DNA of 64,000 nucleotides from Paramacrobiotus metropolitanus (lineage: Eukaryota; Tardigrada; Eutardigrada; Parachela; Macrobiotidae): the NCBI RefSeq assembly GCF_019649055.1, contig NW_026570332.1:372001-436000 (forward strand), given 5' to 3'. Under the pieces are notes generated by a model. The model was not told where the DNA came from. It made no database searches and saw only the letters and a program-made list of their open reading frames with translations. A program made the translations under genes and the position numbers. Positions 24,569 through 38,496 of the stretch are shown here, one piece after another; position 1 is the stretch's first letter, and the number at the start of each line of letters is the position of its first letter.

Positions 24569-27500
24569 ATGTCAGGGAATGCAGATCGGGCACGGAATTT
24601 TCGTCAGATTAGCCTTACCAATTACTTCTCGCGCACCCGCCAGGACGATGCTAGCGCAGCGCAACAACCCGCTCAGAAACGTGCTAGTGGAAACTATGGC
24701 TCATCAAGAAGTTCAAGAATCACGGATCCATGGGATAGGCTGGACGAAGCGTTTACAAGGTCTTTGAAATCCGCTACGGGTGGCGAACAAAGTGACTCCA
24801 GTCGCCAGACAGGTGCAATGATTTTCCGTATGTTAAATTGTTAATTCGTCGATCAACATTCTGGAAAATTAATGCTTATAAATTATATTATGATCGTAAT
24901 TTGTCATTATTTGTGATATCATTTTCGGTCGTGATTCTGATGGTTTTCGACTTTCCGTACTTACTTTTCCGTTCCTGTCAGTGAACAGCATGGACTTGGA
25001 TTCCTCGTTTACTGGTATGCCATCCACATCCACTTCTGCCAACAGAAAAAAGAACGATTGTGCTAGCATGGATATATCCAATGGTATCAGTTTAACTTCA
25101 ATCAAATCTGAAAATTATAATTGGCAGAACGGGATTTCGTGGCCAGTTTGTCAACTCTCTGTTTCGCAGACCGAGCGGCTGCTGCATTACTGAACGACTC
25201 CGCCGAGATGGATTTGGATGAATCGGAGGATTTTATAGAACTTGCGAATGATGGTGAACAGAATGCTCCATCTTGGTCGGTAAGATTACGAATAATGTTT
25301 TTTATTCGGAAATTGACATTTTTGCATGGTGTCAGTGGATCATCCATCGCTCTGCCGTTTGTGCTTATTAATAAATGACAAGAAACAACATTCGTAAATT
25401 AATAGCGGATTAGCGGTTTTTAGTTAGCTGATTTTGATTTGATTATAAGAGTTAATTTTGACTCTTTCCGCTATTAATTAATGTTGTTCGATTTTAAAAT
25501 ATTTGATATGTAGGTACGATTTTGCAAGTGTATGGAATGTATGATGGTATTCAGTTCAGTTAATTTTTCCGTGTGAATTTGCCTAGCAATGATTGCATCT
25601 TTTTTACAAAAGCTTGTGAACTTCGGCAGCTGAGATGGTGGTTCCTTGGCCTAGGCGAGCGTACAGATTTTTCTCTAATCCTACTAAATCTTTGTTTGTT
25701 TTCAAGGGGGTTTCTTTGGATCAGATTGTGCGCAATGGCTCCGGTTCTTATGCATTGCCTCTCCTGGCTACCTCGCCGAATCACACTGTGCTGGTGGCTC
25801 TTCCCTTGGTTACAGATGGTCTCCCTGCCCCTCCTCCGGGATCTTTTGTTGATGCGTGGGATGATGTGCATGTGCGCATGCCGTGTTCTAGTCATTTACG
25901 CCGTCCCAAATCGGCACTTTATCCGCAGGTAATTTTTGGTCGATGGTGCTATCTGTGAGTAAAAATCTATAGAAATGTTTTTCCACTGTAGCAAGGATTT
26001 ATAACACGGTGGGAACTAATTAGAAATGCCATCATTCGAAATTTCGGCTCGGTTAAGGACTTCGCCGCCGCGGTGGGAGAGTACCATCCTCGTGGGTTTG
26101 GTATGAACAGAGTTGGTAATTTGACGGTGATGTTGGAGAAGGTATGTTCACTCTCGACATGAATGTTTTTTTAGTACTGTAGCTGAGTTTTCATTCCTTT
26201 ACAGGACATGACACAAGCTGAAGCCGAATTTTTCTTGAAGACAATACTTCCTTATGCTGCCAATCTAGTTATAGAACTTCCGTTTGCCTGTCCACAGGTT
26301 AGAAATAAGAGACTGGAGAATTTATTGTAGCCGTAACCTGTCGTTGTTTTAGCCCATTCCCCTGTTAAAAAGTGGCATGAATCATACGATTACGCTAAGC
26401 CAACACCAGATTGCCCATCTTTTGGCTAGCATGTTTTTCTGTACTTTTCACGTGGAGTCGGATCGCGATACTGAACGGGTCAGTGGATATCCTGGAGCAT
26501 GTTTCGAAGGGTAAGAGTTACATTGCGGATCTGTTGACACTTTCCCGATATACTCATTAGAATTTTTTGCCAAATTTCATTAAGGAAAACATCATCTTAT
26601 AAATTGATAAGTTTTTATTGTACAAGTACCTAGTTGGATTTCATTGTGTGAAAGGTGAAGGTTCAGTTTTCTTGCTAAAAATTCTGCAGTTTCACGGCTG
26701 ATAGTTTTTGGCTTTTTGCTTTTTAGACTGTTCGCACTACCAACTTCCTCAATGGCGAAAAGAGCATCCAGTATTCGAGAAAAGCTGAAATGTTTACTGA
26801 CGTACTTTCATAAAACAAAACAAGAGAGTATGTCGAATATGCATCTTTTGATAATGAACTTACGAAACCATGTATGGCATCACTTTCGTTTACACAGGGC
26901 CAAATGGTTTAGTCAGTTTTACCAGGCGCTGTGTGGAAGTTTTGCCTAAGTGGGAAGATTCATCCAATGCGCTCCCTCGCGTGTATATATCTCATAAAGG
27001 GAAGATTGAGGACGAAGGCGCTGGATGTTTACAGGTGAATATCGGGATATCTTTTATTACTTTTGCGGCTAAATCACAAGTGTTTGTGTTTATTTTGGTA
27101 AGGTCGATTTTGCCAACAAAATGGTGGGTGGCGGCGTTCTTCACCGGGGATGTGTCCAAGAAGAGATACGATTTGTTGTTTATCCTGAATTAATTGCCAG
27201 CCGCCTATTCACGGAATGCCTAAAACCGAATGAGTGCCTTATTGTTACTGGAGTGGAAAGGTTTAGCGGTTATTCTGGATATGGTGATACTTTCAAATGG
27301 ACCGGTCCCTACATGGATGCTGCTGTTCGGTACTCGTACTAATATGCCCGAGCATAAGTAGCCATAAAAGTCTATTAGTACTTTACTTTTAAATTAGATT
27401 TGGTGTGCTTGTATTACTGTTCTGGTTGATTTTTATATTCTCATTATTCTGTGACTTTAATTCTGTGACATTCTCATTTAAGTGCATTTTTTCCCATCCA

Positions 27501-28198
27501 TGGCTGTGTTTTTAGTGACGAGTGGAGACGAAGACAGACACAGGTTGTAGCAATTGATGCTTTGCGATTCGGAAAAACTGAGGAGCAGTTCAAGCCAGAA
27601 TTCATTAGACGAGAACTGAACAAAGCTTACGTAGGATTTGCCAGAAATTTATCGGATGAGAAAGTTCTTGGGCCTGTAACGGCTGTAGCAACCGGCAATT
27701 GGGGATGTGGAGTTTTTGGAGGAGATAAGCATTTGAAGTTTATTATCCAGATGTTGGCAAGTGCGGAAGCTGGAAGAGATATGCTCTATTTTACGTTCGG
27801 CGATGCTAAACTACAGGAAGATCTGTTTGCCATGTATAACCACCTGGTTGGATTGAATGCTACTGTCGGTAAGTTTTGAAAATGCAGGTTTTAGATTACG
27901 TAGTTGAGAACTTGAGCATAATACTTGCTCACTACTTGTATGGGTTCCCTTTCACAAGGTTACATAGTTTATGACGATATCGTATAATCTGGAGTATACA
28001 TAGTGAAGATTTGTTTAGAATATGCTAACTGGCACTTTTTCCGAGAGTTGAACAGATGTTTGTGTTTTAGGGGATGTGTTTAATGTGATATGTATGTATT
28101 ACGGCGACGTGACAAGGAAACAGAATACGAAAGGAGAAAGGAAAAGTGACTCGATATCCTTATTTTCTTATTTATACAACTGCTTAAGTGGTCCGTAA
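24569..28198 (+). CDS. PARG: Poly(ADP-ribose) glycohydrolase
   Basis: Hydrolyses poly(ADP-ribose) chains made by PARPs in DNA repair. Exons, all in phase: 24569-24812, 24982-25083, 25128-25279, 25707-25928, 25992-26141, 26205-26297, 26353-26510, 26727-26827, 26898-27034, 27103-27329, 27516-27868, 28071-28198 (688 aa). I start at the ATG 24569; the upstream frame is open but only from a TTG. Residues 13-20 (QISLTNYF) fit the PCNA-binding PIP-box. The helical regulatory part is followed by the macrodomain-like catalytic core: VDFANKMVGGGVLHRGCVQEE has GGG at 462-464 and the catalytic Glu pair at 473-474, then ELIASRLFTE, RELNKAYVGF, and ATGNWGCGVFGGD. All core catalytic elements are present. 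The C-terminal ~30 residues diverge from vertebrate PARG. The 430-bp intron 25280-25706 might hide a small exon. Confidence 0.95.
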
Positions 28199-28410
28199 TT
28201 TACTTATTCGTGTTTTAATTTGTTTTCATCCGAAAAATCTTTTGGATTTTTATGGTTTTCACTGAACTGTGATAGTAAATCTTAGTAATTGTTAATTAAT
28301 TCTTATAATTACAAAAATAACCATGCATTATCGTTTGTCATCCGAAGGCTAAAAAAGCAGGAAAAATCACTGGAAAAGTACCGTAGATCAATTATCAGTG
28401 TAATCTCAAA
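28199..28410. other. Short convergent spacer (PARG/CPPED1)
   Basis: 212 bp between facing stop codons. No canonical AATAAA for PARG seen, so transcripts may end inside, or run past, the neighbour's 3' end. Confidence 0.45.
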
Positions 28411-30328
28411 TTAATGACGCAAATCCACCTTATCGGGCATTTCACCCAAAGGGTAAAACGCATGCTCGATCTTTGATTTATCCACTTTAACCAGTCGCAA
28501 TCCCGATGGATTCTTTCCTCGTACAAGCTGCCCATCAGAATTCAACTCCAAAGTCAACCCGATAGCGGATGTGATTACGACGTCCAGTTCGCCGTTGGGA
28601 CCGGCTATACCGCCACCGTTGCGATGCAGATGGCCGCAGAAACACGCCTTGATCCCTATATAAGCAGAATGTAAAGTATTCTAGTTTCAAACTTGCGAAG
28701 TTCTTACACTTTCAAAATAATTCAAACAAATCTTAGCAGAAACCCTTTTCACACACCGAGGAATTATTGTGCTATTACCGCAACATAAAAGCGCAGTACT
28801 CGCAGGCATAAAGATCGTGCCAATCGATCAAGCAAAAAGCGAAGCGGCATGACTAAAGAAACGACTGACCACAAAAAGGGCGCCGCGCCGATATGTCACA
28901 GTCCGATTGTCGATTATGATAATTCACAGTACTTATAGTTTCGCAAGAGGTATTACCGGCATCGATTAATTTCTTGAGATATTTCTGTCTGATTTCGAAG
29001 TCGACGTTGAAATAATCTGTCGGCTCGTCCGGAGAATTCATAAACCAAGCAATATGTTGGAAGACCACAGCGTGTTCAATCGCTCCGCTTTTCAGATCAG
29101 CAGCTGCCTTATCAATTTCCCCATCGAACCATGCCAAAAACTTCTCCCGCAGTTCCCGAAACAAATCCGTAGATTCCTAAAACCCGCTCCCCGTACAAGC
29201 TTAACCAGGACAACTGATAATCGCGAAATTAAAGAAAACTTACTTCGGGAAAATCTTTTAGATACTGCGAATTAATGCATATACAGCGGAGCCCGCGGGC
29301 GTCGAAGGAATAATATTCAGGACCAAAAACCTCCTCAAAATGCTTGACAGAACCGGAAGTTGGAGTATTAAGGATATCGTGATTCCCGGGAATGAGAACA
29401 ATAGGAACGATAGGATCAATGTCGCTTAGAATTCGCAGCAAGTCTCGCTCTTGAGCCATTTTAAGCGGATTCACTATTATCAAGATAGTTTGTTGATTTA
29501 ATATCGTTTAGTAAATTAAACAGTTTATGATTCGAATTAAGAGCAATTTCGCTAGTTCTAGAATCTTGTAGCTTAAGTAAATGTACGATATACTTTTAAA
29601 AATAAGAAATCAAGCAGCACCAGATGAAGAGCAACAAGCATTTTGCGTATGTACCCATTGTTATTTATGTACTCGTAACTACATATTAACGATAACTAGC
29701 AAAGATAAACATTTTCTTTGCCAGATATCCTGAGTTTAGGTGGAAAAACTAGGTAGCTATTAAAATTCGCTAATCTTCAACAATTTCACATTCGTAATTT
29801 AAAAATTCACATACCGTCAAATTCGTGGACTAAATCGCCACAAACAACGAAAAATCCCGGAATAGGACTGACACGATTGATATCCTGTACTGCTTTGCGC
29901 ATCAGCTGCATGTCTTCTTCCCACTGTATTTCATCCGGATTGGTTTTCTTCCGGTCCCACTGGTCAATCATTCCGAACTGCAATGATGTGTACAACATCA
30001 AGTTGTCACCCGTTTCTCTACATCGATTTTCTCAGCTATTTTACAACTACTTGTACCGATTCCACCGATAAAATTAGAAAGGTACCTGAGGATCCGCGCC
30101 TTGCACAAAGCAGAATGGACCTCGCCATTCCTTATCTGTCGAAAAACACCAACCGTTTGCATCTTCGCAATCCGAAATACGAGCAAAAAAACTATTTTAC
30201 AACGATCCCAAGGAATTACCATGTGCATACGCATCAACTGCATTGCGATCACGGATAATCTTGGATAGTTCACCGAGGGTTTCTGCGGAATGGCCGTCGT
30301 CTTCGGGTGTATTAGCCAGCTGATCCAT
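28411..30328 (-). CDS. CPPED1: Calcineurin-like metallophosphoesterase CPPED1
   Basis: Ser/Thr phosphatase; the mammalian protein is reported to dephosphorylate AKT at Ser473. Six exons (minus), all in phase: 30328-30220, 30135-30086, 29977-29815, 29473-29244, 29176-28957, 28655-28411 (338 aa; human 314). The start is MDQLANTPEDD. Motifs in order: FVQGADPQFG (first metal Asp, spanning a splice junction), FFVVCGDLVH (GD), VLIPGNHDILNTPT (GNHD), AVVFQHIAWF (His) and ACFCGHLHRNGGG (GH-H). All dimetal ligands of the superfamily are kept. The NTPT after GNHD and FQHI are specific to CPPED1-type proteins. It converges on PARG and is divergent from the SLC15 gene. Confidence 0.94.
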
Positions 30329-32225
30329 GGTTGCTAGTGCTACCACTTGATGGTAGCGACAGGATGATCACCGATGCAGCCTGATGCCGTTGCTAGCTTC
30401 TTTCCGGCGTGGGCTTCCAAAGACTCAGGACTGACAACGCCACGGGAGATAAATGTGATCCGTAAAGCGTGAACAGAAAACTTGTGGAAATTGAATTTAT
30501 AACACTGCTCAGCGCAGGTTTGAAGTCAGCATAGGCATAAATGAGCTGGCAGTATGCATTGAACAATACTTATGACTGTCTGCAAAATTAACCACGCCGA
30601 TACGCACCGCGCGGCTGGGCTTGGAGTTATAATACCGCGGTAAGTAAAAGTACACGAAACGTATGACCGGTTCTTGTTGAACGTTGTTTTATCTTCCTTA
30701 CGATAAGATAGCATTTCCGGCGCGATTGCTTTGTAATTAAAATGTTCTGCAAATGCACGTACTATACTTGTGATCTGTTAATTTTAATGGTGCACCAAGG
30801 GTTTTTCAGCAACAGTACAAGTACAGTGAAGTACGATGATAGCATAACAAAGACAACGTGTAACATTCGTAAATCTACCGAACACTAAAGACAGTCAGAC
30901 AAAACAATATCAGCATAAAACTCAGAATCTCCACACGCCACACCAACTAGATCACTGGTTGAATGGCGAAAACGCGCCGAAGCGCTTTGGGGTAATACTC
31001 GCCCCAGATCCCATCGGGCATGACACACAGAGACTCGAATTTACACCTCCACGTCCCATCCACCCATCCAGAGGGTTCGGGAGATCCACTCCACGGTCCA
31101 ATGTGAGTACTATACTTGTACCGCCAATTGCTGAGCATTGGTTAATCTAATGATAGAAGTTTAAGCGCCATCGGAAGTATATACTAGATATATTGTATCG
31201 AGCAGTGGACAGTGGACAGCGAAAGGAAAATTTTAAGGTTACGCTAAAGGTAAAAAGTAACGACAACACGACATTAGTAGGGGGTTAATTCAACTTAATT
31301 GCAAGACAATGTAAGTGGCGTACATTTGCAAGTACAGTCTTTTAAACTTGATCACCTGTCTGTTATTATATTACTGTGATTTCCAATAAATGGCGTTTGT
31401 CCGTATGGATTTTTGTTTCCCATGCATGTACGTACTTCGTAAACTGTATTCATAATCTGCAATTTCCCAGCACTTAAAAAAGTGCGGCTCGCATTTGTCT
31501 GCTAGCAAAGAATTTCACGGATCAAGCACTGAAATCTTGACAGAGTTTCGGAAGATTGCCTAAAATAAGTGTTTTCTGTAGCAAGATAAATCGTGGTACA
31601 AATAACCACACAGAATGATGAAAAGTGCTATCGTATTGTGTACTTATAAAAATGGAATTCTATGATAATATGATTGTAATCATCATTTTTGGAGTATGTA
31701 CTTACTACCTATGAATTAACGAGAGAGGCGGGACTATGTTGTATACGTCAAATCCGGTACTGCGTACACCGAAGTGCCTTAAGCTCCGTAATCGTCGTTT
31801 TTTTATTTGATTAACGCGTAAACTGGTCTTTTGGTGTTTAACTGCGAAATCAGACAACGTAGTGTTACTTTCTCGCTGGAAGTCATTTGAGAATAATAAA
31901 TCGGTTTTTTGACAGCGTGGTGTTGTGATCTTTTCCGTTCATGTGTGGCACAAGTGTGTAGAATTCTGGGCATGAGGAACTAATCCACATACATAACTAC
32001 CATTACATATGCATGAAGTTTTCATAATGTAAGAAATCGGTGAAAACATATTTCATTTCTCAATGTTTGCCAGACAGCGAGGTAATCAGAAATAAGAAAT
32101 ACTTATAACCGAATCTGTTGGCTGGTGGATTTGAAATTGTATTAATATTTGTGGATTACTGGAACTACGTCAAGCGATACTTTATACGGTTGACCCTCTA
32201 ATACTGGAAATCTTGTTTTGCGAAA
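30329..32225. other. Divergent intergenic region (CPPED1/SLC15)
   Basis: About 1.9 kb with no convincing exon. Overlapping short frames at 30947-31150 on both strands resemble nothing. The sequence is AT-rich with many TACTTGTA-like words. It probably holds promoters and non-coding 5' exons. Confidence 0.5.
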
Positions 32226-35200
32226 ATGAATCGCGAAATAGGCGATGATAAAGAAGTCGAAAAGGGCGAAAAGGTAGAAATGATGAAGTAATTTAGGATT
32301 ATATAAAAACCGTGTTTTTATGCCATGCCCTTTGCAGCCTAAACCTAGATATCCCTGGTTTATCATATTCATCTTGGGAAATGAATTTTGCGAACGTTTT
32401 ACCTATTACGGCATGAAAAGTAGGTTGCCATTAACAGCATATAACGACACTAACATTCTGCCGGTTTCTTCGGATAATGCGAATTTGATACCTTTTGTAG
32501 CCGTGTTGACCTTATTCCTAACCAAAGTGCTGCTGTTCTCTGAGGACAACACGACCTTTTTTTACCATTTATTTTCTATGCTATGCTACTTTTTGCCGGT
32601 ATTGGGAGCATGGCTAGCAGACAGTCTGATTGGGAAATTTCGGTAAGTCTAAACTTTTAAAATGCTGCAGATTCCATGCCCTCCCTACATTACGTATAAT
32701 ATATTTATCATTTGGTGAAAACATTTTTGTGCTCGGGCAGGACAATCCTGTATTTATCACTGGTGTACATTCTTGGACTTCTTGTGCTAACATTAGCTGC
32801 CATGCCACCGGTGCCTTTCAATGCCATGTATGTATTCTACGGTGTATAAAATTAAAAGTGCCCAAAAGCCGGTCTATAATATATTTCTTTTTAAATAAAT
32901 TTTCAGTGCTGGTACCATGAGCGGATTACTTTTAATTGCTATCGGGACTGGGGGGATTAAGCCGTGTGTATCCACTTACGGAGCGGATCAATTCAAGCCA
33001 GGACAGGTACGGTACACATGCAGTTTTGCGCTAACAATGAAATTTGGACTTCACCTAAAACATATTTTAATTGTTAACATTTTGATTTCATTCCCAAAGT
33101 AATGCACCGCATCTATGTGATAGACTTTTCAAAACGTAAACATTTTTTTTATTTTCCGGATTGAAATGCTTTATGTTATCTAATTAGAATAATAGGCGAT
33201 TGTGTCCTGCGTTCACAATTGTCAGATAACTAACGGCATCGCATTCTAGTTTATATTTGGAGTTTATTTTTAGGCACACACAATTGTATGTATCTATTGT
33301 TTAGGAACATCATCGCGAGCGGTTTTTTGCATACTTTTATTTTTGCATCAACGCGGGAAGCTTAATCTCGACATTTGTGACACCGATTTTGCGATGTAAG
33401 CATTGTGTTTTAGAGTGGTGTACTTTTATGGAACAACAACCCTGGTTTTCCGTGTTGCAATTGTAGCGGATGTTCAATGTTTTGGAGAAAAAACATGCTA
33501 TTCATTAGCGTTTGGCGTGCCTGCAGCACTAATGGCAGTTGCTCTGAGTAAGTTGTAATTACGTACGGTAAGCAGCAAATTTGTCGTGTATTTCCCTATA
33601 TGCGATAGAATCGTCGAACATTTACATCCGCTTTCAACGCCTTTTTTACAATTTACTGTGTTATTCACGTCCGTTGTCACATTCCATCAGCGTGCGCCGA
33701 AAACCACAATTAAGACCACGTTAAATTATGCGACGTAGGTTTGGTTTTTACTTTTAACTAATTTTCTGTTTTTTTACCGGTTTCTTTTTTTCGGTGCTTT
33801 ATTGCCTTCTCTCTGTGTTGTCTTTCCTTGTTTTCATTTTTTTCGTATACCTTCGGGCTTAATGCTAAGACAGCCATGCGACGCAATTCGTACGTATTTG
33901 TGGTTTTTGTAAACTCTTGCTATCGTCAACGGTTATACAAAACTATGCAAAAAAAGTATTTTATTTTCTGCCATGTTTCCTTCTTTGCAGTTTTGTTTTT
34001 GTTGGGTAAACCATTCTATACGGACACGCCAGTTTTTGGAAGCTTGATTAGCCGTGTATTCTGTTGTGTTTGTGTGAGTACGTTCCTTATGCACTGAACC
34101 GCCATACATGATCTCTTGTCCTTGTCGACAACAAAAGGCGGCTTGATGTTGATTTAACCGTTGTTGACAGCATGCCATCGTCAACAACGTTAAGGGTCGC
34201 ACAGGTGCCAAGGGTCCTAAGCCTTCCATAACGTCAGAAATGTCCACCTCGTCCGATGCCGCAATGGTAAAAAAATCGTGCTATACATGTTACTACAGTG
34301 TACATGTTATACCTATATGCTACACATGTTACTACAATTAACAATACATGTACTGCAATGTACTCTATGTACTCTATAATTTATAAATTAATAAGTTTTC
34401 TTATACAGTGCTGTTACTGTACGTTCAAATGCTATCTATTTAAAACGTGCTCTGTATTATATATGGTTGTATTAGCCTTAATTGCCCGAAAATTGTTTGT
34501 GGATAAGTTAATCTGGCCAAAATATTACATAAAATTTTTTCAAAAATTACAGTTACTTCCTAAAAATTACAGTTACTTCCTAGTTTGCTGAAGGAAAACA
34601 TTTTTATGCATAGATACCATCCAATCACCTTTCTCAATCGCCCAAAAGCAAACTGATGTCAATATGGAAAGGAAAACGCCGGGTTAGCACTACGCACTGG
34701 CTGGATGCCGCCGCAGATAAATACGACGTAAGAAATTATTGTCGTAACTAAATTCCTGCAAGATAAACAATGGAAAGGTAGCATTGGTTTTTTCTCCTCT
34801 CAGGCGGAATTTATTGCTGATGTCAAACAATTGCTGCATGTGCTGTTTATGTTCCTGCCTATACCAATGTTTTGGGCCCTATTCGATCAGCAGGTATATA
34901 ATACAGTACATAACATTAACATGCAGGTAACCTTGTTGTTTTGCCAGTATTATCAATTCTAGTTTTAGAATAATAATTATGCTCTTCCTTTTTTTATTAG
35001 CTAATCGCCCAACACCGAGTTTGGTCAAATAATTTGATATAAGAATTCAAGTTCGTTGTTTTTATCGTATATTTATTTTGTACTTTTCATGTGCGGCATC
35101 ACTGATACAGTTTTTTTTGTGCAAAACTCAACAAGTTCGTTGTAAATTCTCAGTTTCCTTGAATTTTTTTATTGTGTCACGTTAGCGATTCCGCTCAAAA

Positions 35201-38200
35201 TAGCCATGGGCCAGTTAGTCTATCTGTTTGAAGTCGAAAACTGTTTGTAATTAGCGAAGGCTTTAATGTTAGCTGCAGCTCCTGCAAGCCTGTTAATTTA
35301 GCAAAATCCTATTAAAATCCCTATCAATCACTATAAAACAGACATATGGTATATCCAGTACTTTAAATGTTAGCGAGATATACGTACATCGTATCTATAT
35401 ATGCAGGTTGTACATCTTCAGATGAGGGTTTTAAAAGTGAGCAATACTGATCGTTTCGAACCAAATTAAAGTCAAGTGATATACTAATTATAGATCGTAA
35501 TGATCCTAATTGAAATTTGTTGTGATTAATAAATGAATTTGGTTAAGATCACTTACAGGAGTGCTCAAAAACTGATTGAAAAATTGCGTATTTCGATGCA
35601 TCCTTCAGATGAATAATAACCCATTCGCGCCCGCTCTTATTTCTTGTACGTTGATTTAAAAAAACATGTTCATTGGGAGCATATATGTGTTGTACTAGGG
35701 CTCTCGTTGGACACTTCAGGCAAATAAAATGGATGGAAGAATAACCGGTAAACGCACCTATAACGCTAAATCCCTTGATCCATTTAAATCATTAAATTAC
35801 TTTAACATAGCAGTGGCTGTTTTTAGATACCTACTATTTCCAGCCGGATCAAGTGCAAATTTTCAATCCTGTACTGATTTTAATTTTTATCCCATGTTTC
35901 GAAACCGTTATTTATCCAGTCATGCACAAACTAAAGATACCTTTCCGGTAAGCTGAAGGCCGAGCTTTTATCGCTGTATCTTCTCAGTTAATGGTTTTGT
36001 TGTTAGACTGCTGGCTCGTATGGTAGTTGGGATGGTGTTGGCTGGAGTTGCCTTTGTTATTGCGGGATTCCTGCAGGTCGCCATAGATGTAAGGTGCTGA
36101 TTTGTGTTGCGGTCTAACTGTATAACATAACTTGTCAGATTCGAAATTTTAGGTTAAATGCTTCAAAATATTTTTAAAAGGCTATTCAAATAGTGCTGTC
36201 ACATTTGTCTGAAATTAGTAAAAGGTCACTTCAGAAGCTGTGTATCTCCTGATTAAAATCTTTGGAATACAAGATGAACATGTTTCAATCTTGCAGAAAA
36301 CTTTACCGACAGTGCCTGCAGCCGATCGTAGTGAAATGCGGATTTTCAACCCTAATGCATGTAGTTTATCTCTTTCGGGTGATGTATTTCCTAATGCGTC
36401 GGACCACATCGGTCCACACAGCGTAAGGGGATGAGTTTTAATAACATAAAAATATTATACGCGCTAATGTGCAAGACTGCCTCATAGCAACGATTTTTTT
36501 TGTTTAGATGTTGGTTGTCCCGCCATTTCCTGTCAACTCTCAAAAGGAAATTTGGTTGACCGTTTCTACTATCAACTGTTCCACTCAGTCCTCTATAAAG
36601 GCACCAATTACTGTTTCTGGTGGGACGGGTTATTTTGCATTCCTGGGAATGCAAAATGGACAATTAACGGTTCAGCAGGTCAGTATGCGTTGTGATTTTG
36701 TATTAATTTGTTTTGACTGCAGTTTTAAATGTGTAATCGTTTAATCGTTTTATTTATGAATTTTGTTTCCTCATGTAATGCAGCTGTTGTTAAAAAATTA
36801 TGCGATTCTAAAAGGCATAGATTAAAAAAAGGGCATAGATTTTGATCGTTTTCATTACATATACAGATTGAGGGAAAACACGTGAAACCTGAGGACAGCA
36901 ACTCAAAAGTGTTATTCGTGCTACCTTTCGCTCTCAACACAACGTCGGGAGCCGGCAACATCACGCTTATTAATCCGGGCATTGCGGAAGATAAAGAGGG
37001 ACATGAAATCATTGTACCTGTCAACAGTACCACTAATGGATCGGATTACGGAAGCCATACCATTACGACCGTCGCCGCAGACGTGGATCAGGGCCCGTAA
37101 GTGCACAAATTTCCCCTGCTGGCTACCAATTACTATACGAAAGATGAGCCAACCATTTATGTTACTGTAATTTTAAAATTTTAAATTGCGTTATATATTT
37201 ATTTGAGTTGTTATTGTAATTCTGGTTTATTTTTCCATTTTTATTCGGTATTTTTATCGTTTCCACAATTATGGCGAACTCGTACAGCGGATTAGAGAAT
37301 AGCTAGGTATATGCTTTTGTAATACAATGCGAACCTACAATTAATTACTTTTGTGCAAAGTTGCAATTGGTTAAAATTAATATGCGCATTCAGGCTTCGT
37401 CAATTGCAGGTATGTAATTTATCTTTCGGATCAACGATCTCATTTCGGAGCTGCTCCAATGGGCACAAAACAAATTGACTTTCCTATCGGCGGTTATTAC
37501 GTTGTGTTGCTTAAGGATCTCGGCTCCGCAGCCTTAACTAATGCTTCCGAATCATGGGAGCGCTACACAATTATCCAGCCGAACAGTATCAGTATTTTTT
37601 GGCAGTTTCCTCAGTATTTCGTGATAACCTTGGCGGAAGTATTTCTTTCTGTTAGTGGACTGAGTTTTGCTTATTCGGAAGTAAGTTAACTGCAGCTTCC
37701 TTGTGCTTGTGCTCATATAATTTTAAACCGTTTATTGTTTATCATAGGCACCGGAAAGTATGCGTTCGGTTATGCAAGCCGCTTGGCTGCTAACGTCGGC
37801 TTTCGGCAGTGTTATTGTCATGATCTTTAGCGGGGGTCACCTGATTGCCAGTCAGGTATGCCAGTAACCTTTTTATTTCCCTGTTATTAAACAAGAACAC
37901 GCAACACTCGGTTGCACGTGATGGTCAAGATGCAGGACGACGAAACGTTTATCGTAATTTGCAACTGCGTAATAATTTAGCAATGTGTACATTTAAAAAG
38001 TTGTCGATAACGTTACCAATTTTGCATAATGGAGCAAAATTTTGGCCGTCGCAGCTTTTGTAGCCGTGGAATTTAGCAGTGTAGCAGATCACTTGCATAT
38101 TTCGCAAAAAAACATGTGTGGCCATGTCGACACTGTTTTACAGAGATAGGTTTTAATAGGATTTTTTACTCACAGTTGCTGAAATAATTGTACGTTTTTT

Positions 38201-38496
38201 AATGGGAACAAAGTTAAACTGCTGTACATGTGCAGTACTATCATTGTATTTATACATAATTTGGATACACGACGTTGCACGTCAGTTCACTGCGCTTTTC
38301 TTGTTAGGCCGTGGAGTTTTTTGTCTTCGCTGGACTTATTGGGATATTTGCCATAATATTCGCCATTATGTCTCACTTTTACCATTACGTAAAGCCCAAT
38401 GTTACCGCCGTAGCAGTAGAGATGATGGATAGAAACGATGATGACGCACTGCATAAGAAAGACGATTCTTATCTGGCTAAAGAGATTAATACATAA
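32226..38496 (+). CDS. SLC15: SLC15-family proton-coupled oligopeptide transporter
   Basis: Imports di/tripeptides with protons across the plasma membrane. Twenty exons, all in phase, from 32226-32273 to 38308-38496. The others start at 32338, 32501, 32741, 32907, 33305, 33467, 33991, 34171, 34614, 34804, 35699, 35827, 36007, 36297, 36508, 36867, 37410 and 37748. Total 786 aa (human SLC15A1 708; fly yin ~740). Signatures: E32-FCERFTYYG (the ExxERFxYY motif of POT proteins); [34 protein letters not shown] (PTR2 signature); [26 protein letters not shown]. The large extracellular domain (~450-620: NITLINPG, several N-glycosylation sequons) follows helix 9. The final helices carry [27 protein letters not shown]. 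An SLC15A1/A2-type (yin-like) identity fits better than SLC15A4 because the large ectodomain is present. Confidence 0.94.
34542..34581. repeat. Exact 20-bp tandem duplication
   Basis: The 20-mer AAAAATTACAGTTACTTCCT occurs twice head-to-tail in the SLC15 intron just before the exon at 34614. The copies fall in the branchpoint/pyrimidine region and could be a recent slippage product. Confidence 0.85.
34894..35698. other. Long SLC15 intron
   Basis: 805-bp AT-rich intron between the exons ending at 34893 and starting at 35699. No coding frame, repeat or RNA gene seen. Confidence 0.5.

Noticed and set aside
30947-31150. Frames on both strands in the CPPED1/SLC15 spacer
   Set aside because: Short, mutually overlapping and without resemblance to either neighbour.
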